Part shown: positions 25,332-34,612 of the stretch, in pieces
How the letters are laid out: each line of letters starts with the position of its first letter
How positions within the stretch are numbered: the first letter of the stretch is position 1
Origin: Paraburkholderia kururiensis
GTDB lineage: Bacteria > Pseudomonadota > Gammaproteobacteria > Burkholderiales > Burkholderiaceae
Direction: 5' to 3'
Assembly (NCBI RefSeq): GCF_034424375.1
Contig: NZ_CP139965.1
Location: 5,022,001-5,086,000, forward strand
Length of the DNA stretch: 64,000 nt
The notes under the pieces: generated by a model
The model's input: only the letters and a program-made list of their open reading frames with translations
Told to the model about the DNA's origin: nothing
Database searches by the model: none
Translations under genes and position numbers: made by a program

Positions 25332-26612
25332 ATGAAGATTCATATTCAGGGCGGCACGGTCATCGATCCGGCCGCCGGCACCGAACAGCAGCAGGACGTG
25401 TTCATCGCGGCGGGCAAGATCGTCGCGCTCGGCAACGCGCCCGCCGACTTCCACGCGGCGAAGACCATCGACGCACGCGGCCTCGTGGTGGCTCCGGGTC
25501 TCGTCGATCTCTCCGCGCGCCTGCGCGAGCCCGGCTACGAGCACAAGGCCACGCTCGAATCCGAAATGGCCGCCGCGCTGGCAGGCGGCGTGACGAGCCT
25601 CGTGTGTCCGCCCGACACCGACCCGGTGCTCGACGAACCGGGCCTCGTGGAAATGCTCAAGTTTCGCGCGCGCAACCTCAACCAGGCGCACGTGTATCCG
25701 CTGGGCGCGCTCACGGTGGGCCTCAAGGGCCAGGTGATCACCGAGATGGTGGAACTCACCGAGTCCGGATGCGTGGCGTTCTCGCAGGCCGACCAGCCGA
25801 TCGTCGATACGCAGGTCATGTTGCGCGCGCTGCAGTACGCGAGCACGTATGGCTACACCGCCTGGCTGCGCCCGCTCGACGCGTATCTGGCGAAGGGCGG
25901 CGTGGCGGCGAGCGGCGCGGTGGCGTCGCGCCTCGGCCTCTCGGGCGTGCCGGTTTCGGCAGAGACCATCGCGCTGCACACCATCTTCGAACTCGTGCGC
26001 GTGACGGGTGCGCGCGTGCATCTGGCGCATATCTCCTCGGCGGCGGGCGTGAGTCTGATGCGCGCGGCCAAGGCCGAAGGGTTGCCCGTGACCTGCGACG
26101 TCACGATCAACCACGTGCATCTGATCGACATGGACATCGGCTACTTCGACTCGCAATTCCGGCTCGATCCGCCGCTGCGCCAGCAGCGCGACCGCGACGC
26201 GATTCGCGCGGGGCTGATCGACGGCACCATCGACGCGATCTGCTCCGACCACACGCCGGTTGATGACGACGAAAAGCTGCTGCCGTTCGCCGAAGCGACG
26301 CCCGGCTCGACGGGTCTCGAACTGCTGCTCTCGCTCACCGTGAAGTGGGCAAGCGAGGCGGGCGTGCCGCTCGCGAAGGCGCTCGACCGCATCACGGCTG
26401 GCGCCGCGGACGTGCTGAAACTGCCGGCAGGACGCATCGCCGTAGGCGCCGCGGCCGACGTGTGCGTGTTCGATCCCGACACACACTGGCGCGTGGACCC
26501 GCGCACGCTCAAGAGCCAGGGACACAACTCGCCGTTCCTCGGCTACGAGCTGCCGGCGCGCGTGCGCGCGACGATCGTTTCGGGGCATGTGGCGTTCGAG
26601 CAGCAAGGCTGA
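25332..26612 (+). CDS. PyrC', dihydroorotase-like subunit without catalytic His pair
   Basis: The 426-residue protein is a dihydroorotase homologue of the amidohydrolase fold. The metal-binding HxH of active enzymes (usually DVHVHLREPG) is replaced by DLSARLREPG, with Ser61 and Arg63 in place of the two His, although downstream SDHTP and the C-terminal GRIAVGAAADVCVFDP are kept. In Pseudomonas and related bacteria such inactive PyrC' (PyrX) proteins assemble with PyrB and are needed for ATCase activity. The tight pyrB-pyrC' pair supports that role. A separate catalytic pyrC is expected elsewhere. Confidence 0.9.
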   Translation: MKIHIQGGTVIDPAAGTEQQQDVFIAAGKIVALGNAPADFHAAKTIDARGLVVAPGLVDLSARLREPGYEHKATLESEMAAALAGGVTSLVCPPDTDPVLDEPGLVEMLKFRARNLNQAHVYPLGALTVGLKGQVITEMVELTESGCVAFSQADQPIVDTQVMLRALQYASTYGYTAWLRPLDAYLAKGGVAASGAVASRLGLSGVPVSAETIALHTIFELVRVTGARVHLAHISSAAGVSLMRAAKAEGLPVTCDVTINHVHLIDMDIGYFDSQFRLDPPLRQQRDRDAIRAGLIDGTIDAICSDHTPVDDDEKLLPFAEATPGSTGLELLLSLTVKWASEAGVPLAKALDRITAGAADVLKLPAGRIAVGAAADVCVFDPDTHWRVDPRTLKSQGHNSPFLGYELPARVRATIVSGHVAFEQQG

Positions 26613-26642
26613 CCCGGCAGGATCGATTCGACGGCACCGAAC

Positions 26643-27479
26643 ATGAAGATCGCGTTTCGCAAGATCAGAATCCTGGCTCACCTCCTGCACGGCATGTGGA
26701 CCGTCGCGACGCGCTTCTCGCGCGCCTCGGCAGAAACGCGCACGCAGCTCACGCGCGCCTGGTCCATCAAGCTGCTGCGCCTTGCCGGCGTGCGGCTCGT
26801 CGTGCACAACGACGCCGCACGGCTCGACGAAGGCGTGCTGGTGGTAAGCAACCACGTGTCGTGGATCGACATCTATGTGATCAACGCATGGCGGCCCACG
26901 CCGTTCGTCTCGAAGGCGGAAATCCGCAACTGGCCGGTGGTGGGCTGGCTCGCGCATAAGCTCGACACGGTGTTCATTCACCGCGAAAAGCGCAGCGACG
27001 CGAAGCGCATCATGCACGAGCTGGCGTCGCGGCTCGACAGCGGCGCGCGCATGTGCGTCTTTCCCGAAGGCACGACGTCGGATGGTCTCGGCGTGCTGCC
27101 GTTTCACTCGAATCTCTTTCAGGCGCCGGTATCGGCGTCGCGGCCGGTGCAGCCGGTCTGTCTGATGTATGAGGATGCGAACGGACGGCAGTCCGTGGCG
27201 CCTGCTTACATTGGCGACATATCGCTAGGCCAGTCGCTCGATGCGCTGCTGCGCGCCGGGCCGATCACGGCGCACGTCTATATCGGCGACGCGCTCGCGC
27301 CGGGCGCGGACCGGCGCGCGCTCGCCGCCGAAGCCGAGGCCGCGGTGAAGCGGGCGCTGGAGGCACTGCAGGGCGGGGCGCCAGGGGCGCAAGTGCAGGC
27401 GCTTGCAACCGAGGCATCCGATTCCGGCGAGGCTCCGCGCGAGAGCGGGCCGGGCGGCGATACGCTGGCGGCGGGATGA
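26643..27479 (+). CDS. 1-acyl-sn-glycerol-3-phosphate acyltransferase (PlsC family)
   Basis: The 278-residue membrane-associated enzyme acylates lysophosphatidate in phospholipid synthesis. It has the NHVSWID (H-x4-D) catalytic motif near residue 75 and FPEGTTSDG near residue 140, with a hydrophobic N-terminal segment. The C-terminal ~60 residues are Ala/Gly-rich and not conserved-looking. It follows pyrC' by 30 bases and probably shares its transcript. Confidence 0.9.
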   Translation: MKIAFRKIRILAHLLHGMWTVATRFSRASAETRTQLTRAWSIKLLRLAGVRLVVHNDAARLDEGVLVVSNHVSWIDIYVINAWRPTPFVSKAEIRNWPVVGWLAHKLDTVFIHREKRSDAKRIMHELASRLDSGARMCVFPEGTTSDGLGVLPFHSNLFQAPVSASRPVQPVCLMYEDANGRQSVAPAYIGDISLGQSLDALLRAGPITAHVYIGDALAPGADRRALAAEAEAAVKRALEALQGGAPGAQVQALATEASDSGEAPRESGPGGDTLAAG

Positions 27480-27515
27480 GGTGGCGCGGACCAAGCGCGG
27501 CGCGTGCTGCCACCG

Positions 27516-28454
27516 ATGAACAGGTATCTGGGAGTAGAGAAATTGGGTTTTCCTTCTGAGCAAACGGGCGGGCGCGTACTGATCACCGGGGCTCGCGGCT
27601 TTACCGGCGCGTATGTTCGCGACGAGCTGCTGCGTGCCGGATACGAGGTCGTGGGCGCGGTCGCTCACGCGCACGCTACCGAGGGGAACGAGCACGTGCT
27701 CGACATCACGTCGCTGGAGGCATGCCGCCGCGTGATCGGCGAAGTGCGCCCCACGCACATCGTGCATCTGGCGGCGATCAGCTTCGTGGCACACGACGAC
27801 GCGCTCGACATGTACCGCGTCAACGTGCTGGGCACGCTGAATCTCTTGCAGGCCTGTGTAGACGTGGGTGTGCAGCCGCAAAAGATCCTCGTGGCCAGCA
27901 GTGCCAACGTGTACGGAAACGCGGCGGGCGTGGTCGACGAGAACGTGATGCCGGCGCCCGTGAACCACTACGCGGCGAGCAAGCTGGCGATGGAGCATCT
28001 GGTGCGTACGTGGTTCGACCGGCTGCCGATCGTCATGACGCGGCCCTTCAACTACACGGGTCGCGGGCAGGAAAGCCGCTTCCTCGTGCCGAAGATCGTG
28101 TCGCACTTCGTGCAGCGCAAGCCGTTCATCGAACTGGGTAATCTGGACGTCGCGCGCGACTTCTCCGATGTGCGCGTGGTGGCCGCGACTTACCGTGCGC
28201 TGCTTGAATCCGAGGCGGCGTGCGGGCAGACGGTCAACGTCTGTAGCGAACACGCGCGCACGTTGCACGAGGTCATCGACATGGTGCGCCAAGCCTCGGG
28301 TCACGATCTCGAAGTGCGGGTCAACCCGGCCTTCGTGAGGGCGAACGAGGTGAAGGTGCTCGTCGGGTCCGCGGCGCGGCTGCGCAGTCTCGTGCCCGAT
28401 GTAGAACCCATCGATTTCGCCGAGACGATCAGATGGATGGTGGCCGCGGCGTAG
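27516..28454 (+). CDS. rmd: GDP-4-dehydro-6-deoxy-D-mannose reductase (Rmd-like), GDP-D-rhamnose synthesis
   Basis: This 312-residue SDR-type protein (extended family) has the NAD(P) site ITGARGFTGAYV, the SSANVYGN catalytic Ser region, the NHYAASKLAMEH Tyr-Lys pair and RPFNYTGRGQ, a pattern typical of Rmd. It would reduce the product of GDP-mannose 4,6-dehydratase (gmd at 50415-51446) to GDP-D-rhamnose. Starts at GTG 27504 or TTG 27543 are also possible. It is the first gene of the polysaccharide locus and ends 24 bases from the convergent apaH. Confidence 0.82.
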   Translation: MNRYLGVEKLGFPSEQTGGRVLITGARGFTGAYVRDELLRAGYEVVGAVAHAHATEGNEHVLDITSLEACRRVIGEVRPTHIVHLAAISFVAHDDALDMYRVNVLGTLNLLQACVDVGVQPQKILVASSANVYGNAAGVVDENVMPAPVNHYAASKLAMEHLVRTWFDRLPIVMTRPFNYTGRGQESRFLVPKIVSHFVQRKPFIELGNLDVARDFSDVRVVAATYRALLESEAACGQTVNVCSEHARTLHEVIDMVRQASGHDLEVRVNPAFVRANEVKVLVGSAARLRSLVPDVEPIDFAETIRWMVAAA

Positions 28455-28478
28455 TGCTGACGTAGTGCCGGCGCGCGG

Positions 28479-29333
28479 TCACTCGAACTCTGCGCGGCAC
28501 CCCGAGCATTCCACCTGCACGACCGTTCTTGCACCGGCTTCGCTCGTAAGGCGTACCGCGGACAACTGGTTGCCCCAGACGCAACCGGTGTCGAGGCCAA
28601 TCAGGTTGTCCCGCATGGTGAGGCCCAGCGCTGCCCAATGGCCGAAGACGACGGTCGTGTTGGCCGTCTTGCGGCCCGGAACGTCGAACCACGGCAGGCA
28701 TCCGGCAGGTGCGGCGTCGAGCGGGCCGCTCGACGTGAAATCCATGGCGCCGTCCGCCGTGCAAAAGCGCAGACGCGTGAGGGCGGCACAGGTAATCCGC
28801 AGGCGGTCGATCCCTTTCAGATCCGACGACCACCGGCTCGGCTTGTTGCCGTAAAGGCCGGCCAGCGTTTCCTTCCAGCCGGGCGCGCGCAACGCCTTTT
28901 GCAGCTCTTCGGCCAGTTCCAGCGTCAGATCGACGTCCCATTGCGGCAGCACGCCCGCGTGAACGAGCAACATGCCGTTCTCGAAATGGGCGATGGGGCG
29001 ATGGCGTATCCAGTGGAGCAGGTCGGCCGCATCGGGCGCAGCGAGAATTTCGGCGATCGTGTCGCCCTTCTTGATGTTCCGTATGCCCGCCGATACCGAG
29101 AGCAGATGCAGATCGTGATTGCCGAGCACGGTAACCGCGCGATCACCCAGCTCGATGACGTCGCGCAGCGTGGCAAGCGATTCGGGACCGCGGTTGATGA
29201 TGTCGCCGGCGAACCAGAGGGGCGTGTCGGGTGAAGGGGACACCTTCTCGAGCAATTGCCGGAACTGGCTGCGGCAGCCTTGCAGGTCACCGAAGGCAAT
29301 GGGGCTGGGCGACGGGGTGAGGTGAGAAGTCAT
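28479..29333 (-). CDS. apaH: ApaH, symmetrical diadenosine tetraphosphatase
   Basis: The 284-residue enzyme splits Ap4A into two ADP and also removes ADP-like caps from RNA in E. coli. It shows the calcineurin-like phosphatase signatures IAFGDLQGCRSQF, WFAGDIINRGPES, VLGNHDLHL and LLVHAGVLPQW, and GHWAALG near the end. It is on the minus strand between rmd and the rml genes. In Burkholderia O-antigen loci apaH is a usual flanking gene. Confidence 0.95.
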   Translation of the reverse strand: MTSHLTPSPSPIAFGDLQGCRSQFRQLLEKVSPSPDTPLWFAGDIINRGPESLATLRDVIELGDRAVTVLGNHDLHLLSVSAGIRNIKKGDTIAEILAAPDAADLLHWIRHRPIAHFENGMLLVHAGVLPQWDVDLTLELAEELQKALRAPGWKETLAGLYGNKPSRWSSDLKGIDRLRITCAALTRLRFCTADGAMDFTSSGPLDAAPAGCLPWFDVPGRKTANTTVVFGHWAALGLTMRDNLIGLDTGCVWGNQLSAVRLTSEAGARTVVQVECSGCRAEFE

Positions 29334-29516
29334 TGGCGAGGGGAATTGAGCGGAATCGCACAAATACGGTCCGAAAAGGCACGCAGAATGCAGTCTGAGC
29401 GCGCGCTGGGGCGGGCTGGCAGCGTGACATAATAGCTTCTCCAGCGCAGTACCGTGGTTTCGCTGCCACCCTGTACCGTCGGACAGGCGAGGCAGTATCG
29501 ATTCAGAGGAAATGGA

Positions 29517-30581
29517 ATGATTCTGGTGACAGGCGGTGCGGGCTTCATTGGCGCCAATTTCGTGCTCGACTGGCTGCGCGATGGTGACGAGCCCGTCGTA
29601 AACGCCGACAAACTGACTTATGCGGGCAACGCTGAAACGCTTGCGCCTCTGTCGTCGGATGAACGGCACGTGTTCGTGCGTGAAGACATCTGCGACCGTG
29701 CCGCAATGGACGCGCTTTTTTCGACGTACAAGCCGCGCGCCGTGGTGCACTTCGCCGCCGAAAGCCACGTGGACCGCTCGATTCACGGGCCGGGCGAATT
29801 CGTTCAGACCAACGTCGTGGGAACCTTCACGCTGCTCGAAGCGGCGCGCGCCTACTGGGGCACCCTCAGCGGCGCGGAAAGGGATGCGTTCCGTTTTCTG
29901 CACGTGTCCACGGACGAAGTGTTCGGCTCCCTGGGACCTGCCGATGCGGCGTTCAGCGAAGTCACTGCATACGCACCGAATAGCCCGTACTCGGCGAGCA
30001 AGGCTGCGTCCGACCATTTCGTGCGGGCCTATCACCATACCTATGGCTTGCCGACGCTGACCACCAACTGTTCCAACAACTACGGTCCTTACCAGTTTCC
30101 CGAAAAGCTCATTCCGCTCACCCTCATCAACGCGCTGGCGGGCAAACGCCTGCCGGTTTATGGCGATGGCTCCAACGTGCGCGACTGGCTTTATGTCGGC
30201 GACCATTGCGCAGCCATCCGTACCGTGCTCGCACGGGGAACGCCGGGCGAGACGTACAACATCGGCGGATGGAACGAGAAGAAAAACATCGAGGTCGTGC
30301 GTACCCTCTGCGCTCTGCTGGACGAGTTGCGTCCCGCCGCCGGCGGTGCTCGATACGAATCGCAGATCGAGTTCGTCAAGGACCGCCCCGGGCATGATCA
30401 GCGCTACGCCATCGACGCCACGAAGATCGAGCGGGAACTCGGCTGGCGACCGGCGGAAACGTTCGAAACCGGATTGAGGAAAACCGTTCAGTGGTACCTC
30501 GATCATGCAGCGTGGGTGCAGGGCGTGACGAGCGGCAGCTATCGTCACTGGATCGAAAAGCACTACGCGCCGCAAAGCTGA
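29517..30581 (+). CDS. rfbB: RmlB, dTDP-glucose 4,6-dehydratase
   Basis: The 354-residue enzyme makes dTDP-4-keto-6-deoxyglucose, the second step to dTDP-L-rhamnose. It opens MILVTGGAGFIGANFVLDW (NAD site), with HFAAESHVDRSI, VSTDEVFG and NSPYSASKAASDH carrying the catalytic Asp-Glu and Tyr-Lys. The ATG at 29517 follows AGAGGAAATGG; the frame is open 21 codons earlier but without similarity. First of the rmlBACD run. Confidence 0.97.
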   Translation: MILVTGGAGFIGANFVLDWLRDGDEPVVNADKLTYAGNAETLAPLSSDERHVFVREDICDRAAMDALFSTYKPRAVVHFAAESHVDRSIHGPGEFVQTNVVGTFTLLEAARAYWGTLSGAERDAFRFLHVSTDEVFGSLGPADAAFSEVTAYAPNSPYSASKAASDHFVRAYHHTYGLPTLTTNCSNNYGPYQFPEKLIPLTLINALAGKRLPVYGDGSNVRDWLYVGDHCAAIRTVLARGTPGETYNIGGWNEKKNIEVVRTLCALLDELRPAAGGARYESQIEFVKDRPGHDQRYAIDATKIERELGWRPAETFETGLRKTVQWYLDHAAWVQGVTSGSYRHWIEKHYAPQS

Positions 30582-30591
30582 GGGGGCGGTC

Positions 30592-31473
30592 ATGTCACGT
30601 AAGGGCATTATTCTGGCCGGCGGTTCCGGCACCCGGCTCTACCCCATCACGCACGCGGTATCCAAGCAGCTGCTACCGGTGTACGACAAGCCGATGGTCT
30701 ACTACCCGCTTTCCACGCTCATGCTGGCGGGCATCCGCGACGTGCTGGTCATCTCGACGCCGGCGGACACGCCTCGCTTCCAGTCGATGCTGGGCGACGG
30801 CAGCCAGTGGGGAATGAACCTGCAATACGCCGTGCAGCCGTCGCCGGATGGGCTCGCGCAAGCGTTCATCATCGGGCGCGGCTTCGTGGGCGGCGATCCG
30901 TCGGCGTTGATTCTCGGCGACAACATCTTCTATGGTCACGACCTGGCGCGGCAGCTCGATGCGGCGAATACGCGGGACGTGGGCGCGACGGTTTTTGCCT
31001 ACCACGTGACGGACCCGGAACGCTATGGCGTCGTGGAGTTCGACGACCAGTTCCGCGCGTGCTCCATCGAAGAGAAACCTTCGCGCCCGCGCTCGAACTA
31101 CGCGGTCACGGGGCTGTACTTCTACGACAGCGACGTGTGCGACATTGCAGCGGACATCAAACCGTCCGCGCGCGGCGAGCTTGAAATCACCGACGTCAAC
31201 TCCCGATACCTCGAAGCCGCCAGGCTGCACGTCGAAATCATGGGGCGCGGCTACGCGTGGCTCGACACGGGAACCCACGATTCGCTGATCGAAGCGGCCA
31301 CGTTCATTGCCACACTGCAGAAGCGCCAGGGTTTGATGGTGGCGTGCCCCGAAGAGATCGCCTTCAGAAACCGCTGGATCGACGCCGCACAAGTGGAACG
31401 CCTCGCCGCGCCGCTTGCGAAGAACGGTTACGGCGCCTACCTGCTCAAGCTACTTTCGGAACCCATCGCATGA
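30592..31473 (+). CDS. rfbA: RmlA, glucose-1-phosphate thymidylyltransferase
   Basis: The 293-residue nucleotidyltransferase makes dTDP-glucose and is feedback-inhibited by dTDP-rhamnose. It has GIILAGGSGTRLYPITHAVS, the YDKPMVYYPLS segment, ALILGDNIFYG and EEKPSRPRSNYAVTGLYFYD. It lies 10 bases after rfbB and overlaps rfbC by four bases. Confidence 0.97.
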   Translation: MSRKGIILAGGSGTRLYPITHAVSKQLLPVYDKPMVYYPLSTLMLAGIRDVLVISTPADTPRFQSMLGDGSQWGMNLQYAVQPSPDGLAQAFIIGRGFVGGDPSALILGDNIFYGHDLARQLDAANTRDVGATVFAYHVTDPERYGVVEFDDQFRACSIEEKPSRPRSNYAVTGLYFYDSDVCDIAADIKPSARGELEITDVNSRYLEAARLHVEIMGRGYAWLDTGTHDSLIEAATFIATLQKRQGLMVACPEEIAFRNRWIDAAQVERLAAPLAKNGYGAYLLKLLSEPIA

Positions 31474-32021
31474 AGATTACCGTTACGCCCACCACGCTGC
31501 CGGAGGTGAAGATCATCGAGCCGAAGGTCTTCGCGGACGCGCGCGGCTTTTTCTTCGAAAGCTTCAATGCGCAGGAGTTTGCCGAAGCCGTGGGCGAAGA
31601 AGTCAGCTTCGTGCAGGACAACCACTCGAAGTCGGCAAAGAACGTGTTGCGCGGTCTGCACTACCAGGTCGAGCGGCCGCAGGGCAAGCTCGTGCGCGTC
31701 ATTGCGGGCGAGGTCTTCGACGTTGCGGTGGATATCCGCAGGAACTCACCGAACTTCGGCAAGTGGGCCGGCGTTCGACTGAGCGCCGAGAACAAGCGGC
31801 AGCTCTGGATTCCCGGAGGCTTTGCGCACGGGTTCCTCGTGCTGTCGGAGTCCGCTGAGTTCCTGTACAAGACGACCGACTACTGGTTCCCCGAGCACGA
31901 GCGGTGTCTGCTGTGGAACGACGCGGACGTGGGCGTGGCGTGGCCGCTCGATGGCGAGCCGCTGCTGGCCGCCAAGGATGCCGCGGGCAAGCGGCTGGTT
32001 GAAGCGGAGGTGTACGCATGA
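31470..32021 (+). CDS. rfbC: RmlC, dTDP-4-dehydrorhamnose 3,5-epimerase
   Basis: The 183-residue cupin epimerises C3 and C5. Conserved stretches are DARGFFFESFN, FVQDNHSKSAKNVLRGLHYQ with the catalytic His, and WIPGGFAHGFLVLSE. The ATG at 31470 overlaps the rfbA stop (ATGA), and its own stop overlaps the rfbD start. Confidence 0.97.
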   Translation: MKITVTPTTLPEVKIIEPKVFADARGFFFESFNAQEFAEAVGEEVSFVQDNHSKSAKNVLRGLHYQVERPQGKLVRVIAGEVFDVAVDIRRNSPNFGKWAGVRLSAENKRQLWIPGGFAHGFLVLSESAEFLYKTTDYWFPEHERCLLWNDADVGVAWPLDGEPLLAAKDAAGKRLVEAEVYA

Positions 32022-32908
32022 AGATCTTGCTCGTCGGCAGGAATGGACAGGTAGGCTGGGAGCTGCGACGCACCTTGCTGCCGCTCGGTGAAGTCGTGGC
32101 GTTCGACCGCGAGCGGCTGGATATGAGCCGTCCCGAGACCATTAGCAGTGCGGTCGATCGGGTGTCCCCCGATGTGATCGTCAATGCGACTGCTTATACG
32201 GCGGTCGATCGGGCGGAAACTGAAGAGGGATTGGCTACGACCGTGAACGGCACCGCTGTCGGCGCGCTCGCCGAAGCAGCGCGGCGCCATCAGGCAGTAC
32301 TCCTGCATTATTCGACCGACTACGTGTTCGACGGCACGGCGAATGTGCCTTATGCCGAAGACGCTGCGCCTTGTCCGCAGAGCGCGTACGGCAGAAGCAA
32401 GCTCGCGGGCGAGCAGGCGATTGCCGAAGTCGGCGGCGACTGGATGGTGTTCCGCACCTCGTGGGTCTATGGGGTGCGAGGCCGTAACTTCATGCGCACG
32501 ATTGCGGGCGCGTCGCTGGAGCGTGAGGCGCTGCGCGTGGTCGCGGACCAGCGCGGTACGCCCACTGCCGCGCGCACCATTGCCGACCTGACCGCTCACG
32601 CGCTTCGTGAGGCACTGTTGCGCCGACGCGACGGTGCTTTCCCCGGCGGCATGTATCACCTGACCGCGCGCGGCGAGACCACATGGCATGCGTTCGCCGA
32701 GAGCATCGTCGAAGCCATGCGGGCGGCGCGTGGCGATGCCGTGCGAACCCGCTCCATCGAACCCATCACCACGGAGCAGTTCGCTGCCCCCGCTCCGCGT
32801 CCCCGCTATTCCGTGCTCGACGGCACGCGATTCGATCACACCTTCGGCCTGTCCCGCCCCGACTGGAAGACAGCGTTCGAACTGGTCTTTGCCGACTATC
32901 TCGTGTGA
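32018..32908 (+). CDS. rfbD: RmlD, dTDP-4-dehydrorhamnose reductase
   Basis: The 296-residue SDR performs the last step to dTDP-L-rhamnose. It has ILLVGRNGQVGWELRR (NAD(P)H site), NATAYTAVDRAE, HYSTDYVFDGTA and AYGRSKLAGEQAI with Tyr-Lys. It is followed by a 287-base gap before manC, where a separate promoter is likely (weak TACAAT at 33055-33060; no clear -35). Confidence 0.97.
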   Translation: MKILLVGRNGQVGWELRRTLLPLGEVVAFDRERLDMSRPETISSAVDRVSPDVIVNATAYTAVDRAETEEGLATTVNGTAVGALAEAARRHQAVLLHYSTDYVFDGTANVPYAEDAAPCPQSAYGRSKLAGEQAIAEVGGDWMVFRTSWVYGVRGRNFMRTIAGASLEREALRVVADQRGTPTAARTIADLTAHALREALLRRRDGAFPGGMYHLTARGETTWHAFAESIVEAMRAARGDAVRTRSIEPITTEQFAAPAPRPRYSVLDGTRFDHTFGLSRPDWKTAFELVFADYLV

Positions 32909-33195
32909 CGAGACGACCATTTCCCCTCTGAGGCGATTCGCCGCTACCGGCACTCCGCGCGCCGGCGTTTTCCTTGCAATTCGTAGCATTCTTGCGCACT
33001 TGGTGAGGCGGGTTCGCCCCTAGAATCGCGATATTCAGAGGGTTAGCCGTGCGATACAATGCACGTTTGTCTTTCGAACGCGCGGCATTCGCGCACAGGG
33101 GCAGATGATCTCGATACGTCGGTGAATCGTCGGACGTATGCCATTCGAATAAGCCGCGCCCCGGCCTGGAACGAAGTGTAAGCAGTGAGGAATTC

Positions 33196-34611
33196 GTGAG
33201 TTTGATACCCATCATCCTATGCGGCGGTGCAGGTTCCCGTCTCTGGCCGGTCTCCAGAGAGTCGCATCCTAAGCCCTTCATCCGCCTTTCGGATGGCCAG
33301 AGCCTTCTTCAAAAGGCTTTCCTGCGCGCAGCAGCGCTGCCGGGCGTTGAACAAATTCTGACGGTCACGAACAGAGATCTATTTTTCAAGGCCGAGGACG
33401 AGTTCCGTGAGGTGAACAAGGACGGTATCGCGACCTCGTTCATCTGCGAACCGTTCGGCCGCAACACCGCGGCCGCTATCGCTGCGGCGGTGGAGCACGT
33501 CTCGCAGGTGCACGGTCCCGATGCGACGCTGCTGGTTCTCGCAGCAGATCACCTCATCGCCGATCAGGCCGCTTTTGCGACAGCCGTTGAGAAAGCGGTC
33601 GAGCTCGCCCAGAGCGGCAAAATTGTAACTTTTGGTGTCCGTCCCGAAACGCCTGAGACGGGGTACGGCTATATCGAAGCGGAAGGCAACAACGTACTTC
33701 GCTTCATCGAGAAGCCGTCGCTGGAAAAAGCCCGCGAGTATCTGACGTCGCAACAGTTCCTCTGGAACTCGGGCATCTTCTGCTTCACCGCGCGGGCCAT
33801 GCATCGAGAAATGCAACTGCATTGCCCCGATATCCTCGCTGCCGTATCCGAGTGTCTTGCCGACTCGCGTGTCTCGGAAGGCAAGGGCTGGACGCAGGTT
33901 CAACTCGAACCGAAGAGCTTTGGCGCCGTGCCGGAGAACTCCATCGACTACGCCGTGATGGAGAAGTGCCAGCAGGCGGCTGTCGTGCCTTGCAGCATCG
34001 GTTGGAGCGATATCGGCTCGTGGGCGGCACTGAGCGAACTCTGCAAGCCGGACGGGCACGGTAACCGCGTGGAAGGCGAGGCGTTGCTGCACGACGTCGA
34101 CAACTGCTACCTGATGAGCCGCGATCGCGTGATCGGCGCGGTCGGCGTCGAAAACCTCATCGTCATCGATACGCCTGATGCGCTGTTGATCGTCAACCGC
34201 GAACGCGCTCAGGACGTCAAGTACATCTACTCCGAACTGAAGGCACGCGGGCACGAAGCCCACAAGCTGCACCGAACGGTGCACCGGCCTTGGGGAACCT
34301 ACACGGTTCTGGAAGAGGGGCCGCGTTTCAAGATCAAGCGAATCGAGGTCAAACCGGGTGCGAGCCTCAGTCTGCAAATGCACCATCATCGCAGCGAGCA
34401 TTGGATTGTCGTGAGCGGGATGGCGAAGGTCGTGAACGGCGACCAGGAACTCTTCGTCGGCACCAACGAGTCGACCTATATTCCTGCCGGACACAAGCAT
34501 CGCCTCGAGAATCCCGGGGTCGTCGGCCTTGTGATGATCGAGGTCCAAAGCGGTGAGTATCTGGGCGAAGACGACATCGTCCGGTTCGAGGATGTTTACG
34601 GACGTGCTTGA
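33196..34611 (+). CDS. manC: ManC, mannose-1-phosphate guanylyltransferase / mannose-6-phosphate isomerase
   Basis: The 471-residue bifunctional enzyme makes GDP-mannose. The N-terminal nucleotidyltransferase has PIILCGGAGSRLWPVSRE and RFIEKPSLEKA. The C-terminal cupin (from ~residue 350) has VHRPWGTYTVLEEGPRFKIK, LSLQMHHHRSEHWIVV and TYIPAGHKHRLENPG, the isomerase half. The start is a GTG at 33196 preceded by TGAGGAATTC. GDP-mannose feeds gmd and rmd for D-rhamnose, or may be used directly. The permease gene follows after one base. Confidence 0.95.
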   Translation: MSLIPIILCGGAGSRLWPVSRESHPKPFIRLSDGQSLLQKAFLRAAALPGVEQILTVTNRDLFFKAEDEFREVNKDGIATSFICEPFGRNTAAAIAAAVEHVSQVHGPDATLLVLAADHLIADQAAFATAVEKAVELAQSGKIVTFGVRPETPETGYGYIEAEGNNVLRFIEKPSLEKAREYLTSQQFLWNSGIFCFTARAMHREMQLHCPDILAAVSECLADSRVSEGKGWTQVQLEPKSFGAVPENSIDYAVMEKCQQAAVVPCSIGWSDIGSWAALSELCKPDGHGNRVEGEALLHDVDNCYLMSRDRVIGAVGVENLIVIDTPDALLIVNRERAQDVKYIYSELKARGHEAHKLHRTVHRPWGTYTVLEEGPRFKIKRIEVKPGASLSLQMHHHRSEHWIVVSGMAKVVNGDQELFVGTNESTYIPAGHKHRLENPGVVGLVMIEVQSGEYLGEDDIVRFEDVYGRA

Positions 34612-34612
34612 T

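Noticed and set aside
24873..27107. Very long open frame on the minus strand across pyrB, pyrC' and plsC
   Set aside because: It runs against three well-supported genes and its product is low-complexity Arg/His-rich sequence typical of shadow frames.
33114..33139. ATACGTC...GACGTAT inverted repeat upstream of manC
   Set aside because: Arms of seven bases with a 12-base spacer are easily met by chance, and no known operator matches.
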